Positions 1-12,268 of a stretch of 64,000 nucleotides of DNA are shown here, in pieces. A program made the translations under genes and the position numbers. A model generated the notes under the pieces. That model was given only the letters and a program-made list of their open reading frames with translations. It was not told the origin of the DNA and searched no databases. Position 1 is the stretch's first letter; every line of letters starts with the position of its first letter. The stretch covers positions 682,001 to 746,000 of the forward strand of contig JABELC010000002.1 of assembly GCA_028455995.1 (NCBI GenBank). The letters are read 5' to 3'. The stretch comes from Scleromitrula shiraiana. Taxonomy: Eukaryota > Ascomycota > Leotiomycetes > Helotiales > Sclerotiniaceae.

Positions 1-274
1 ATAGAGCAGGGTAGGATTTATCCGGTGATGTTGGAATGGAAAGGATGGATGGAAAGGAAAGGAAATGAAAAGAAAAAATGCCTGGAATTGGACACTTGAG
101 TTATGATCTTTTTTATGGGGCTTTTTCCATTTTCTTGCTGCGTCGTGCTGTGTTGCTTGTAAGAGGGAATGGGGAAAGAGGAAGAGGAAGAAGATATATC
201 TCCGGATGGATGGTTGTGGTTGTGGTAGTAGTCTTGGTCAAGAAGATAAATATATACATGTGGATATTTTCATG

Positions 275-350
275 GGGATGGATGGATGGATGGATGGATG
301 GATGGGCGAATGGATATATTATATTAGTACAGTACATTTTGAAGAGACAA

Positions 351-382
<32 letters not shown>

Positions 383-383
383 A
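275..383. repeat. GGAT and CAGA microsatellites
   Basis: Two tetranucleotide runs lie close together: about seven GGAT units at 275-306 and about eight CAGA units at 352-383, separated by ordinary AT-rich sequence. They read as open frames on both strands but encode only low-complexity peptides. Confidence 0.9.
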
Positions 384-627
384 GAATGAGAATGAGAATC
401 AAAATCAAAAGTATATGTTTAGTACATAAACATGAGCCCATCTCTAACGATTTTCCATCGGCCTGCTTCCACTATTGTCTCATGTTTTCAATGGAAGTCG
501 CTTAAGATCAGCCAAACTATAGCCAAGTCGCGTTGACCATTAAACTGACGGCAAATTGAAATTGTAACTACCGTAATTCTGAATACAGATAAGCCCATAA
601 AGATACCTAGGTATTGGGAAGGTTTCC

Positions 628-666
628 TTGAGCCACCAACTTGAGCCACCAACTTGAGCCACCAAC
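628..666. repeat. 13-bp tandem repeat, three exact copies
   Basis: The unit TTGAGCCACCAAC occurs three times head to tail with no mismatch (628-640, 641-653, 654-666), followed by a partial TTG. The unit is unusually complex for this microsatellite-rich spacer, which suggests a recent slippage or duplication event. Confidence 0.95.
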
Positions 667-898
667 TTGCATGATTTAGCGTGTGTTAGTAAGTTCAAGT
701 GCTACCTTATCTAGGCAACCTCATGTATCAACGTCTAGATTTAGCAATTGTCTTCCTCACAGGTTTACTACAACCCACTATACTATGTGCCGTGAAGGCG
801 TACGCAATACGGAATATGCCCAAACGTACAGTTACCATGTAGTACGAAAGCCCAGAACGGTCGTCCACACGTTGGAGCACACAGGGGGTCCAAAACCA

Positions 899-930
<32 letters not shown>

Positions 931-1393
931 CGCATATGCGAACTAAATTTTATCCGGAAATTGATACTATTGAATGCTGATCTACACCACAACATTGCTG
1001 TTAATATATGGTTACTTCAAGCCGAATCGGCGAATCATCTGCCCGCATTCGTGAGAACACTAGACAAATTGATGGGTTCCTAAACGCGAGTGGCCGAATT
1101 CATTATGCAAGTGAAATTATATTGTGATTCCTGATATGCGTATATTATGTGTATTCATACTAGATGGATATGCGATCTCGATAGTAAGATTACAGTAAGT
1201 AAATGAAAGATTGAACTATGGAATGATAATCCGGGATTCAAGTTGGAAGACCACTGTTGCTGGCACAAATAGTATGATTATGATTAGACTAAACTCTAAT
1301 CTGGTATCTTGACCAGCACTAGGTCCTCAAACTTAAACGTGCTTCGAGAAGAACGACGCACATTGGTTGTATCTAGTTGGGGTTATGGATTTG

Positions 1394-2590
1394 TTAGTTG
1401 ATGGTTGGAGGTGTAGTGAATGGAGAGGTTGGAGATATATTGAATGAATAAAAGGAAAGAAATGTTGCATACCCTCTGGCGTATTCCTGCACATTGTCCG
1501 GGTCGGAAACTGAGGTTTTGGTTCGTTAGTTGGGGGTTCAGATGATGAAGGGGGTGTTGAGGATAATGATAGTGGTTTATAAAATACTTTCAACGTCGAA
1601 CTGAACGTTAGAAAGGAATTATAGATGAAACTTACGATTTGCTCTTGCACCCATCCATCCATGGTGCATGGTAGAGTACGTCTCAACTACACCATCTTTT
1701 CTACCTTCTTCAAGAATGTATTTATATTCTCGAACGATATCAGCCTGTTCTCCTTTTGAAGCAAGAACAATATGTGGAATAGTGATTTCCTTCGCATCTT
1801 CTACTTTTAGGCCGCTAGAATTTTTATCGACCATTAGATTGCCGTGAACACAATTGAAGAGATTCAAGATTAGGACATACCCAGGATGCACTTGTCCAGA
1901 TACTTTGAAAGGAGTATCTTTACCAGATAGAACTGCGATCACCTTTGACAAATATGAATTAGTTACAAAAGAAAAAGCAACAACGGCGAATAAGTAAACA
2001 GGAAGAAAAAAAAACTCAAAACCATACCTTCCCACCCCAACACAATCCCAATCCACCCCAACTCCCCACCCCCTCCCATTTCTTGCCACAATCCAACAGA
2101 ACCTCCCTAGCAATTCCTGCCCACTTATCCCAATCATAAGCATCCTTCATAAAAGCCGCCTTCTCCATTTTGAACTCCTCACTTGCCTCAGGTTTATACC
2201 ATTGAGACTGGGCAGCGTTCCCTTTGAAGAAATCAGGAACTATAACAACTGTTTCAAGGGGCGAAAGATCAGCTGCCAATAAATCGGCACCTTGGAGTGT
2301 TTGAGGTGCAGGTCCAAATATGTCGTAGATAATCAAGAGGGCGGTTTTGGGGGTGGACGAGCCTGTGAGAGGGGAATTAGATCGTTACTTTTATGTTAGG
2401 TGTATATATATCTGTTAGGGACGAATAACTTGCAAGCTACAGTAATGGAGTTTTGATAATTCTAGATGGAGTGGGGAAACTCACCGGATATATAGACTCG
2501 TAAGTCGGCAATGGTTTCCCATGTACCTTTGGTCTGGTAATCGGAGCTCGTTATGGGCGGAATTGTGTTGCATGTTCTGTGTGTAGCCAT
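1394..2590 (-). CDS. Dienelactone hydrolase family protein (AIM2-like)
   Basis: Predicted cytosolic alpha/beta hydrolase of the dienelactone hydrolase family, about 265 residues. I read five exons: 2590-2485, 2362-2028, 1942-1881, 1814-1636 and 1509-1394; all junctions are GT-AG and keep phase. The start is the ATG at 2590 (MATHRTC). Seen in the protein: an early ALLIIYDIFG strand, the nucleophile elbow GLCWGGK at the end of exon 2 with the family's catalytic Cys in GxCxGG, and a late THHGW-like element (TMHHGWMGAR) carrying the catalytic His. The length fits the family. It is transcribed away from the RING gene at 3268, sharing a 677-bp intergenic region. The substrate is unknown; fungal members are often uncharacterised AIM2 relatives. 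The last exon boundary is the least certain, since a GTATGC in it could be another donor. Confidence 0.85.
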
Positions 2591-3267
2591 GGTGGATGAA
2601 TATCCAAGTGTCTGTGTCCGATGCGAATAATTGCAATCTAATCTGAGTTACACGAAACCTGTACTTATATGCTTAGAGGTAGCAGTTGACGGAAAGCAAT
2701 TGATAGTTCTTGTCGGAACTTTGAAATGCGATGCGATGTTGTGGTGTCGATGATAAGGGCTTTATTTATATACATATCGAGGGTATATTCACGTGACTAC
2801 TCTGTATCAAAGTCACAGGTAGATGTAAAAGCTGAACAGGAAGTTGCTTATAATGAGATAAATAGTACGAGTTAATAAGAAAACATTTGTTACTCTTAGA
2901 TACCATATCGATTTCCATGTCTAATGTTTCGCATACATATCACGTGTATATGTAGTACTTAACTTGTGAATACCTTCAACCCCAAGCAGCAAAGGAATTG
3001 ATCTAATTGATGTTTGCGGATGCTGAGAATCTCTGAATGGGATTTTAAATGGGATAAAACTGTATCAAAACTTGTCTATTCCAGATCCGGAAATCCACTC
3101 TTTCACTAGTCTAATCAAAACGACAAAGAGTACTAATACCATATGATTATGATTACCTTTACAAGCAATGCATGGTAGAAATAAACATCTGCAAGAGCTT
3201 GATTTCTATCCGTATAATTTAACCCGAAATCTCTAATCAGCCGTTATTTTAAAGTTGAATTATAAAA
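2591..3267. promoter_or_regulatory. Divergent intergenic region between hydrolase and RING gene
   Basis: This 677-bp AT-rich spacer separates two divergently transcribed genes, so it should hold both promoters. I see no strong TATA box or recognised operator. Its role is inferred only from gene orientation. Confidence 0.5.
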
Positions 3268-5801
3268 ATGGAAATGTCCGATTATGATAAACAGCTTCAG
3301 GATGTTACAGGCGAGCCTCTTTCGGCTCCTCAATTGAGGCTTCTGAGGGAATACAGAACTAACAGAGCAGAATCTCTCCGATTTAAAGAGGAAAAGGTTT
3401 GGGTAGATAGGTATTGGGCAGATAATGAAGGTGAATTTGAGTGGCAGGAAGTCCCTTACGCAGCAAGGGAACAAGACGCAGATTACCAGCAGCTTTTCAA
3501 GGGCATGACATCATCTACAGTGTTAGAAGTCGGTAAAGCACCTCATTTTGGCAAAGGGTTAGATATGCTATCTGAAACTGCATGCATTCTGGAGGACTTG
3601 GGACAGCTTGCTGTATGGCATCTTGGAGAAGATTTGGTGAAAGGATTTATGAAAGATATGCCGCCAAAGGGTGACCATTCCGGCAAAGATGCAGACGGTA
3701 CTACAAATTGGCTTGCTAAACCTTTCTATGAAGGTCATAAAGATGATCAGCCTGAGTGGGTTTTCAAAAATGATCCCAAATCCAGGGATTTAAAGGCCTT
3801 CGCCCTCATGGCATCAACGCTTATGGATGGCTCGGACCGTCCACAATTTTGGCAAAAAGTCTATGCAATGTTTCGTCTCGCGGCCTATCTTACTAAGATT
3901 ATGAGATTCATTGATACAGCTAATGTCGAAATTAAAGAAAGAGCTTTGCCTGATGGGTCTAATATAGACGATCCGGAGTTGCGAGCATCCTGGGTTCTAC
4001 ACAGAGCCTGGGTAAGATTGCTTCATTACCGATCTTTATCTTTCGTTGACCAGACCCCTGGGTTGACGCAGCTGGGCGAAATTCTTATCATTGCTAGAGC
4101 GCAACAGGAGATGGAAACCCGTCGAACCCCTATCGAAAGACGCATAATCAGACCCAATCTTCGAGAGTTCGCCAACATAGGCGCGGTCTTGGACATTACT
4201 CTAAGCACACTGGCTACTAGATTCCGTGATATGTCTAGGAGTGGGGGAGATGCAAGTGGAACACCCCCAGTATATGAGGTCAATTCGGAGGAAGTGGAGG
4301 AATTCTGGGATGAGGTACGTATCTAATGAATAACCTTTGCCGAAAATCAAGTGCTAAAAAACAAACAGCTTATGGACAACGATCAAAGAAAATCTAATTT
4401 TGCAACCATGAACTTATGGTCAAAGTTACTCGAGCTGGCTGAAGCATTCGACCAAGAATCAGATAAGCTTTACGTAGAAGATTGCATTTTCGAAAAACGT
4501 GTTGTAGCTGAAGATGAATTTTGGGAAACGATCAAACTTCTTCATGACGATTACAATTATCAGCATGCATTGGAACGACCATTAGATTCTGGTCTCCAAA
4601 CCGAAGCTAGGAATCTCACGAGAAAGATTTCTCAAATCAATCGAGACAGACGAAATTTCAACTTATTACGAGATTGGTCGAAAAAGCGTCCTTGGTAAGT
4701 TGGCAAATAATTGCCATCATCTAGTATGAAACAATGTATTGACAGTCTCAGGAAACAACTGTATTATATATTTGACACCGAGTCAATAGAAAGCTTGCGT
4801 GCTCCGATTGAGGCTTTTTGGGCAAAGATCGAATGGCTTGCATTTCTTCGAGTTCGAGGTGATGGGGCTCCATTAACCAGTCCTTCTCATTCAGCTCAGA
4901 TTCTCGCGGGTGTTTTCCCTATACACCCAATATATAATCGTCAGTCTAATAATTCCATTCTCTAAATTCTCCCACTTCACTTTTTTAATTTCTGATAATT
5001 TGCTCCAATGCAAAGTTCCTTACAATAAGATAAATATTTACTAATAATACCTTGACATTCTTAGATAAACCATTCACTCAAGGTGGTAATTTTTTCAAGA
5101 TGTCAGCATCAGATAAATGTGATATCTGTTGGTGCGAGTACTTACCCGGACAAACGCTTGCTCGACTTCAGTGCGACCACGTCTACCACTTCAGATGTAT
5201 TCGTGATGAGTGGGATGATATTGGAGTATATGAATACAGGTGTCCACTGTGCAGAAGAAATTCAACTTGGCAGCTACACGAAGTCGCAGGCATTACTCCT
5301 GAAACAGTAGACTTGTGGGATCTGGCCGAAGTTGTTGATTATGAGTATTCGCTGCAACATCCCAACCTCACTGATATGGAAAATGCTCGTACTGATCCAC
5401 ACGCGGATCATATAAGCGAAGAATTTTCCGATCTATACTGGGTTGAGGAGGTAGATTGCTTGAGACAAAGTAAAGATGTAAGTTTTTGTTACAAAACGGG
5501 GGGGTTATGAACCAAACTGATGAAATGGATAATAGTGGGAAAAATGGGAGCAAAGAACACTAAAAACAGAGTAAGTTTATTCTCTTTGTGACTATTCCAA
5601 TTTGTTTCGAACCATACCCTTTGTTTCTCAAAAGTTCCATACTAGACCTGGTTACTGATACTCATATGCTCTAGGATGGCTCAAACGAGAGAAAGAAGAA
5701 GAATTCGTGTGCAACGAGAAAGAAATCGAAGAACAGAGCTACGGGAGCAAGCAGAAGCGGCAGCGGCAGGTGGAGGAGGCGATGGAGCTGGAGGATCATA
5801 A
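3268..5801 (+). CDS. RING-H2 zinc finger protein with long novel N-terminal region
   Basis: Six exons (3268-4314, 4369-4694, 4746-4939, 5065-5477, 5536-5570, 5675-5801) join in phase to about 713 residues. The first roughly 520 residues are mostly helical and I recognise no domain in them. The fourth exon carries a RING-H2 finger: CDIC, then LQCDHVYHFRC, then CPLC, giving the C-x2-C...C-x-H-x2-H-x2-C...C-x2-C spacing. Such fingers bind two zinc ions and commonly act as ubiquitin E3 ligases; that role is inferred. The C-terminus is Arg-rich (RERRRIRVQRERNRR) followed by an Ala/Gly tail. The start at 3268 opens the long first frame (MEMSDYD). It could be two genes split before exon 4, but the in-phase junctions favour one. 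The intron 3 donor (GTCAGT) is the weakest. Confidence 0.75.
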
Positions 5802-6885
5802 AACTAAAACAATCATTCATGTTTACTTAGTTTCTATATGTGGTTTGCTTATTTTGTTCTTCAAACATCTCCTTAGCAGGAACACAAGCTTGAATATATT
5901 CTTTGAATATCGAGATCCATCGTAGCTATATATATTTAATAGGAACAGTTATGTTTTTTAACATTTATATATATAACCATGGTGAATATCAATATTTATT
6001 GCAAAGAGACCTTTCGAGTTTGTTTTTCCATGAAAGGCTTTTTAAAGAAAGAGACCATGCAAACTACTACTTCATTGAAGATCTATAAGAATCGATTTGA
6101 AAACCTACGAGTTGGATGAATAGCTATTTCACTACCATTTGTATTGTAGAAAACTAAAAGTCGAAAACGTTGAACTCTCCCATGAAATTAAACTACTATT
6201 GAATATAATTGAACCCACAATAACTCTTTCATATATATGTCGAGGCCGGACTTCCAAAAGGCTCGGTCACAAACTTGAGTTATGTCCATCCACATATCGT
6301 TAACGGCCTCGTCTTTGTCTCCAATAATTTCTACTCAGCCTGGTCATTATGAAATTAACTCCTACAGATGGGACTACCAGTCTGGTGTTTAATGTCCCTC
6401 TGGTCTAGAGATCTGGATTATTTCCCTGCATATCGACCATATCATCAACAATGCATGGTGGGGCAGAGCGATAAATTTGAGAGTATAAAATTGTAATCTT
6501 ATAAACCCAAGAATAAAACAGAGAAGTACAAGAAGTGGCAACAGCAATAACTCTATTGCGATTCGAGGGGGTTGAAGGTTCTGGAATGTGGTCGAGAAGT
6601 TTCAATCTGAATTAGAGAAGAAAATTTTCACTAGTCTTGAAAAGGTTCATTAATTCGTATCTGAAGGGGTCCTTGTTCATCAATTCCACAAAAATGATAT
6701 CCATGGATTGTGGTGCGGGGTCATGGCGCTAGGCCAAATTCTTAAGCGAGGATAATATATCTTCGAATCCACATCTCCACTTGGGTATATTTTTAGTCAG
6801 GTTAACAATCTTGAAATGCAGAGATTTTTGCAGTACATATACACAATTAAACAATCACTTCACATCAACAACCAATCAACTATAA
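5802..6885. other. Intergenic region, nothing recognised
   Basis: This AT-rich stretch lies between the RING gene and the tRNA-Gly. It holds only short frames without protein character. The first part probably contains the 3' UTR of the RING gene. Confidence 0.6.
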
Positions 6886-7000
6886 GCGTTTGTGGTTTAA
6901 TGGTAAAATCCATCGTTGCCATCTTGTCCTGATTCTTCACTGAATCAACGACGACGCTAACAACATCGATGGGCTCCGGGTTCGATTCCCGGCGAACGCA
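6886..7000 (+). tRNA. tRNA-Gly (GCC) with intron
   Basis: The sequence folds as a tRNA. The acceptor stem GCGTTTG pairs with CGAACGC (one G-U), and a D-arm TGGTTTAATGGTA follows. The anticodon stem CATCG/CGATG surrounds loop TT-GCC-A, and the T-arm is CCGGG TTCGATT CCCGG. The 5' half is 6886-6921 and the 3' half 6966-7000. The 44-nt intron at 6922-6965 sits one base after the anticodon, the usual place for nuclear tRNA introns. The spliced length is 71 nt. The discriminator base is A. A T-run soon after (about 7007-7011) is a plausible Pol III terminator. Confidence 0.9.
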
Positions 7001-7165
7001 AAAATCTTTTTGTTCCATTTTCAGATGGGAGGGGAGACAAGAGAGAAGAGTCGAATTTTGGGAGGATGGGGGGTGGTGGATATGGACGGGTGGAGAAGGG
7101 GAAGCGAGATGCAAAATCTTTTTGTTTTATTTTCAGATGGGAGGGGAGACAAGAGAGAAGAGTTT
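6997..7165. repeat. Direct repeat of about 50 bp beside tRNA-Gly
   Basis: A block beginning in the last bases of the tRNA (about 6997-7051) recurs at about 7111-7164. Both copies share an AAATCTTTTTGTT segment, ATTTTCAGATGGGAGGGGAG and ACAAGAGAGAAGAG, with few mismatches. The second copy lacks the rest of the tRNA. It looks like a local duplication of the 3' flank. Confidence 0.9.
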
Positions 7166-7320
7166 GTTTTTCCAAATAATGATATTCCAGTCGATCTGAG
7201 AATTCTTTAACAGCTGAGTAACTCAAGGAAAATATTTCATATATAGTCAACACCGTTCTTCGCCAAATATTCGAACTTCCATTCCCCCCAATTCATTCAA
7301 CCAAAGTACTTACTTCCAAT

Positions 7321-8248
7321 TCATCCTAAAGCTAAAGTTAGCACTGTATTTTTCATTAAGAAGGAACAGTAGAAACTCAGTTCAAACTCTCCAGGCCAAA
7401 TTAAACCTCTAGCCCCCTCACTTTCCCACCCCTCCTTCCCTCGAATAAATTCTCTATACGCCGGTGCTCCCGGTCTAACCACGTTATCCGCCACCGCCAA
7501 TGCACCTTTCCCAAACAATCCCAATGCCTCCACGTCTTGAAACCCATTCACATAAAGGTCTTCATCATGATCCAAGAACAAGTAATCCACATCTCCTTTT
7601 CCTAGTTTACCATCTGCAACTAGTTGCTTGAGTGAGTCATTGGCTGGCCCAACAACGACTTCAATAATGGATGAGAGATTCGCAAGTGCGATTAGTTGAG
7701 TGGAGATCGATGCGAAAAGGGGTGAAAGTTCAAGACTGTAGATTTTCACCGGAGTGGTTCCTATTGCAATTGTCCTTATTTGAATCATCATGTACCAATC
7801 AAAAGATAAATCAGAACAAACCATACCATCACCAGCGCCAGCTGCCTCTCTCATCTTATCCGCAAAAAGGATAGCCGAATATCCCAAATACCCACCCAAC
7901 TCGACCAAAACTTTGGGTTTGGCATCAGCAATCACACCACGCAAAACACTAGCTTTGTGCGGTCCAACACTGATGAGGAAGTCTTTCGTGAGGGAAAACT
8001 CATCGATGGCCGCGAGCATTGAGGCGGCATCGTTGGGGATTGGAGTGAAGGAGAGGATGTAGTTTAGGAGGGCTTCTTCACGGCCGTCGTGTGACTAGTG
8101 ATGAATTGAGCGGATTGTTAGTTATATGGGGTAGGAAAATGGGGAGGGGTAGAAGAGAGAGGATGAAGGGATGAATTACTTCTGCGTCGTTGTTGGCTTT
8201 ACCGAGGGTGGGCCATTTTTTCTCGAAACTTGCGAAGCGGGAGAGCAT
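7321..8248 (-). CDS. Class I SAM-dependent O-methyltransferase (catechol-O-methyltransferase-like)
   Basis: Predicted methyltransferase that moves a methyl group from S-adenosylmethionine to a hydroxyl, as catechol O-methyltransferase does. Three exons (8248-8180, 8094-7827, 7760-7321) join in phase to about 258 residues, a normal length. Seen: SAM motif I as VLVELGGYLGYSA, the acidic residue after strand 2 in KIYSLELSP, and the metal/substrate region YLFLDHDEDLY followed by ADNVVRPG. These features match the COMT fold (PF01596-like). The start at 8248 gives MLSRFASFEKKW, a typical fungal COMT-like beginning. No secretion signal is visible, so it is probably cytosolic. The natural substrate cannot be told from sequence. 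The last 15 residues could change if there is a further intron. Confidence 0.85.
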
Positions 8249-9585
8249 TTTGGAATAGTTATTTGTTTTGTAAAATTAATATGATCAACTATGAATAGAA
8301 TATGAATGCGATAGGAGGTTCGAAGTCTCAAGTGAAAGAAAGAATTTCCAAATGTTGACGAAACCAGAATGAAGAAGAAACAAACACTTGAGAATATTTT
8401 ACAAAAAGAAAAAGAGAGAAAAAGAAAAAAAAAACGGAAATGAATGGGACAAAAGGGAGATATTTATACAACACTTCTACATCTTCTAGCCATTCCACTC
8501 TCACTAAATCAATAAAGCACCAATCAACAACCCCCATGATTCAATTCCTCGCTCAAATCCCCCCCAAAAGTATCAAATCCAAGCATATCTACCTTCTCAA
8601 GAAAGCAAACCCGCCGCACACCAATCAACCAATGCATCTAGCGCTTATCAGTTGACGTAATCCCACCCATCAAGAACACCAAACTCGTATCCATCACGGT
8701 ACAATGAGAAAATTCATAACATGACTTGTAAATTGTGGAAGAACGAACAGATATTAGATATTTATAAGATATAAAAATAAAGAATCAATTAAATGCGATA
8801 AATTTGATATGAGTTACGATACTATAAACCGTCGATCTTCGATGGGGAAATAAAATATTAGGCTGAGTGTTCGGAGGGTACAGATTCGCTAAGGAAAGGG
8901 GCTCGCTTGCGTAGAATGTTGTCCAACGTGGAAATGTTTGCAATTTTTTTATTCTTCCCTTTGATTCCCTATCAATTGATAAATAGTAAAAATCATAGTT
9001 TGAATGAAGTTCGTTTGATCCCAGAATAAATATATCGTGTTAGTAAAGAACAAAAACCAAGCCTCGTGTCGCGAAGCAGCTTTCCTAGCTCGGTCGCATT
9101 GAAAGGGGGTGGAAGGAATGTTTTGATATGGTATTTTTGTTCTCGGCCTTCACCGCTGTCTGGTTGAACTAGCCGATCCATTCCAGGTTGTTAATTTGAT
9201 AGATACACAATGGGGTGCATGGCATTTGCTCCATTGTGAAGGGTGGGGTGTGTCGAATCGGGCTTCAGCAAGCAGTTCGCTTTATTAGGTATACGATGTT
9301 AGAAGTAGCATTCATGTAACATCGCCGGAGTATATTTATTATAGGTAGATGAGTTATCTGTCGAGTTAATAGTTCTGGCATGACATAAGAATGCTGGCAA
9401 TGTCACAACTTAAACGATGGCCTCTTGTATTAGTGTGCGAGAAGATTGGATACGACACAATAGAGTAGCTGAATAAGATATATTACAATAGTGTATATCT
9501 TAGATATTATACATTCAGTATGATCTTAAAAAATTGCTTTGCCTCAATCATTAATTTATTTCATGCCATTTGCCATCATCGTCAA
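8249..9585. other. Intergenic region, nothing recognised
   Basis: This stretch lies upstream of the methyltransferase and downstream of HEM14. It holds only short frames without family character. A poly-purine run near 8395-8435 is low complexity. Confidence 0.6.
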
Positions 9586-11521
9586 TCAACGCGGTATCAG
9601 AATATAACCATCCGTTTCCAGAACCCACTCTAACCCAGTGACATCTTCATGAGACGCAATATCGAGCGCCACATCCTTAGCAGCTCTAATACAATCATTT
9701 ACACCCACACCTGTGTATGAGTTTCCTGCCACTGCCAATTTGCGTTCATATAAGGTCATCAAATTGTAGTGCGCTGATTTCAATCTAGAATAATGGCCTA
9801 CAGTATATTGTGGGATGCAATCTTTCTGTAAAGTCACGTTCACCATCTCCGGTTCGTCGGAGATCTTCAAATGTCGTTTCAGGACGGCTTTTGCCATTGC
9901 TGCGCCTTCTTCTTCATCGGGATAAGCGTCGAAACCATCCCACCAATGACCACCCAACATTACAGTAACTTTAGTACCTCTGACGTTATCTTGGCCAATG
10001 GTAGAGTCCGAGTCAAAGACTACTCCGAGAGCAAATTCGGGATTCTGCTCAAAAGGTATGGATCGTGGAATAAGATAACCAAAACCTCGTTCTGGTAGGA
10101 TATGTTCATCACGGAAATAGAGATTGACGACCATTACAGTAACAGACTCGGTTTTCGCAAGCGATGAGAGTGAATGAGTATTTGGAGCAAGGCTGGAGAG
10201 AGTGCGGCCGGATAGGGTAGATATAACTTTATAATGACTGTTTGATTCACCGTTCGCCGTTTGAATCTATGTGCACCGTGAGTCTATGATGAACCAGCTG
10301 AAAAAAGAATGAGATATATTTACCTTGATATTATCACCCTGACTATCATAACCTACACTCTTGATCTGATGACCCAGTTTGATTGTGACATTAGGGTTCG
10401 TACGGAGGGAGGCGACTAGAGTATCAGAGAGTGTGCCAAGTCCACCTTTAAACGTATACACGCTCATGCGATTCCAGTATAGCGCCTCATCAATCCCCAT
10501 TTCCGATCCTTCTCTTAAACCCAAGTTTAGATCAGAGGTAGGCTTATATGTAAATTTCATTCTATTCACTAATGCATTAGACAAAGTCCCAAACCTCTTC
10601 TCAAAAAACCAGAGACGAGGCATCAAACTTCGAGCGCTCAACTTATAGATATCGCCGGCATATATTCCATGAAATACAGCGGAAAACAAGTTATCTCCTA
10701 TATTCGGTCCTCCTAGGCGTCTTTCTAAGAAGGAGCCCACAGATTCATCCTCTAGTTCCGATGGCCGTGTTGGTCTACGATATTCAAATACCGCGTCCCA
10801 TAGACCGGTAAAAACGTCTTCTGTGAGCATAGACCATATATTGCTGTGGAGGTCCTGACCGGGTCCTGGCATGCGTACAAGGTGATCTGGATAATATATG
10901 AAGCGGTTCTGGGCAGCGACGGAGTTTTTGTTTATTGCGAGGACTGAATCTTGCAAACCAAGATCGCGAATCTAATGAGTATAAATTAGCTCTGTCGCAT
11001 AAAATTGCTTAATATTATTGTACCAGATTCGTCGTCACCAATCCTGCAGGTGTATTTGGCCGTAATGTCCTCGGTCCTTGCTCAAATACAACTTGTCCAT
11101 CTCCTACATCAATATATTTTGTTTGCAGCCAACCGCCCAATCTCTCACTCCCCTCGTATATGGTAACTTTTAATCCTGGTACACTTTTGGTAAGGTAATA
11201 TGCTGCCGCCAGACCAGTAATTCCGCCACCTAAAACAGCGATATTGGCATCCGGATTGGCAGACCATTTCCCCAGGGCTTCTGCGTCTGGTTTACCCAGC
11301 GGCGGTTCTCTCGTTTGAGAAGCAATGCCTATGTTGGAGGAAGCTTGATTGTGAAATTTCCGCTGAGTGTTCGGCCTTTGGTTTCGTGTCTGGGAGCTAT
11401 ATGATCTTGCATATGATTTGAGTGGGATTCGTCGACATGATCGCGTGGTTTGGCAACGGGGAGTAATGTGATATTGTCGCAGAAGTACCACCAAAGCGGG
11501 CTCCGCTTTGTAGGGCCTCAT
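9586..11521 (-). CDS. HEM14: Protoporphyrinogen oxidase (heme biosynthesis)
   Basis: Mitochondrial inner-membrane flavoenzyme that oxidises protoporphyrinogen IX to protoporphyrin IX, the penultimate step of heme synthesis. Three exons (11521-11024, 10971-10324, 10266-9586) join in phase 0 to 608 residues. The first 75 or so residues are basic and Ser/Arg-rich, as expected for a mitochondrial presequence. The FAD-binding dinucleotide motif follows (IAVLGGGITGLAAAYYL), then FEQGPRTLRP, a family hallmark. The C-terminal half has FGYLIPRS and VTVMLGGHWW, and the end contains LAVAGNSYTGVGVNDCI, the second FAD-contact region. The start ATG at 11521 gives the full presequence. It is an essential single-copy housekeeping gene in most fungi, and nothing appears broken here. 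Confidence 0.96.
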
Positions 11522-12268
11522 TGCCTCAATAGATCAATGTTGTCCGAAAGATGTTAACTTGAATTGTGGTTCGAGGCTGAAGCACCTCGCTTGCTTCAAT
11601 GGGATGGATGTCTTGCCTTGCCCCGCGTTTCCGCATCTACCGATTTCATGTAAGCATTCTCTGAAAATATATCGTTTGTTTGTAACCATGATTATTGAAA
11701 TCGTTGCTAATGATTTTGTATGGGAATAATATATTTCATATCACGTAAGTATAGTAGTAATAATTATTATTATTATTATTATTTATTCACTGTCCTTAGA
11801 ATTCTATAAAATTTACAAAAGTTAAGCCTGATTGATGATGAAAGTACTTGCTGGAGCTCTGTCTAGGTTTAAGGAGTTTGGGCCAGTCATTCAACACAGC
11901 ATTTCTAAAGGTTGATGTACTGCCTTATTTCCAATGCTCTAGCATTAGATATTCATTTATATCACAAGCACAATAAATAAGAAGAGTAGAACTCATTTCT
12001 GTTATGGCTTAGCCTCAGAGACTTTTTGCTCTGAGGTGCCGGTGATACAATAGTCCATTATGTCTACCTAAGATAGATGCTTAAGCTCAGTGATTCATTG
12101 TCACAGCTCTAGCCAAATAATATCCGAAAAAGTCAGCACAAAGTAATGCCTTTCCATCTCCAGAACGCCATATTATAGTCTTCCGTCCACCCTGCTCAAT
12201 TGTTGTACAATTTTTATACCGATATCCTCCACCAAACCCCAAATTATCAAACCATATCATATCATCGT
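11522..12268. other. Intergenic region between HEM14 and NAB2
   Basis: It contains the HEM14 5' region and the 3' flank of NAB2. A short ATT run occurs near 11760-11785. No coding signal is seen. Confidence 0.6.

Larger units (their letters stand above)
1..1393. other. Gene-free stretch with microsatellites
   Basis: No open frame here resembles a protein; the short frames are translations of simple repeats. The stretch holds a GGAT tetranucleotide run (about 275-306), a CAGA run (about 352-383), three exact 13-bp tandem copies (628-666) and a CATA run (about 897-928). It lies downstream of the hydrolase gene ending at 1394, so the right part probably contains that gene's 3' UTR. Confidence 0.7.
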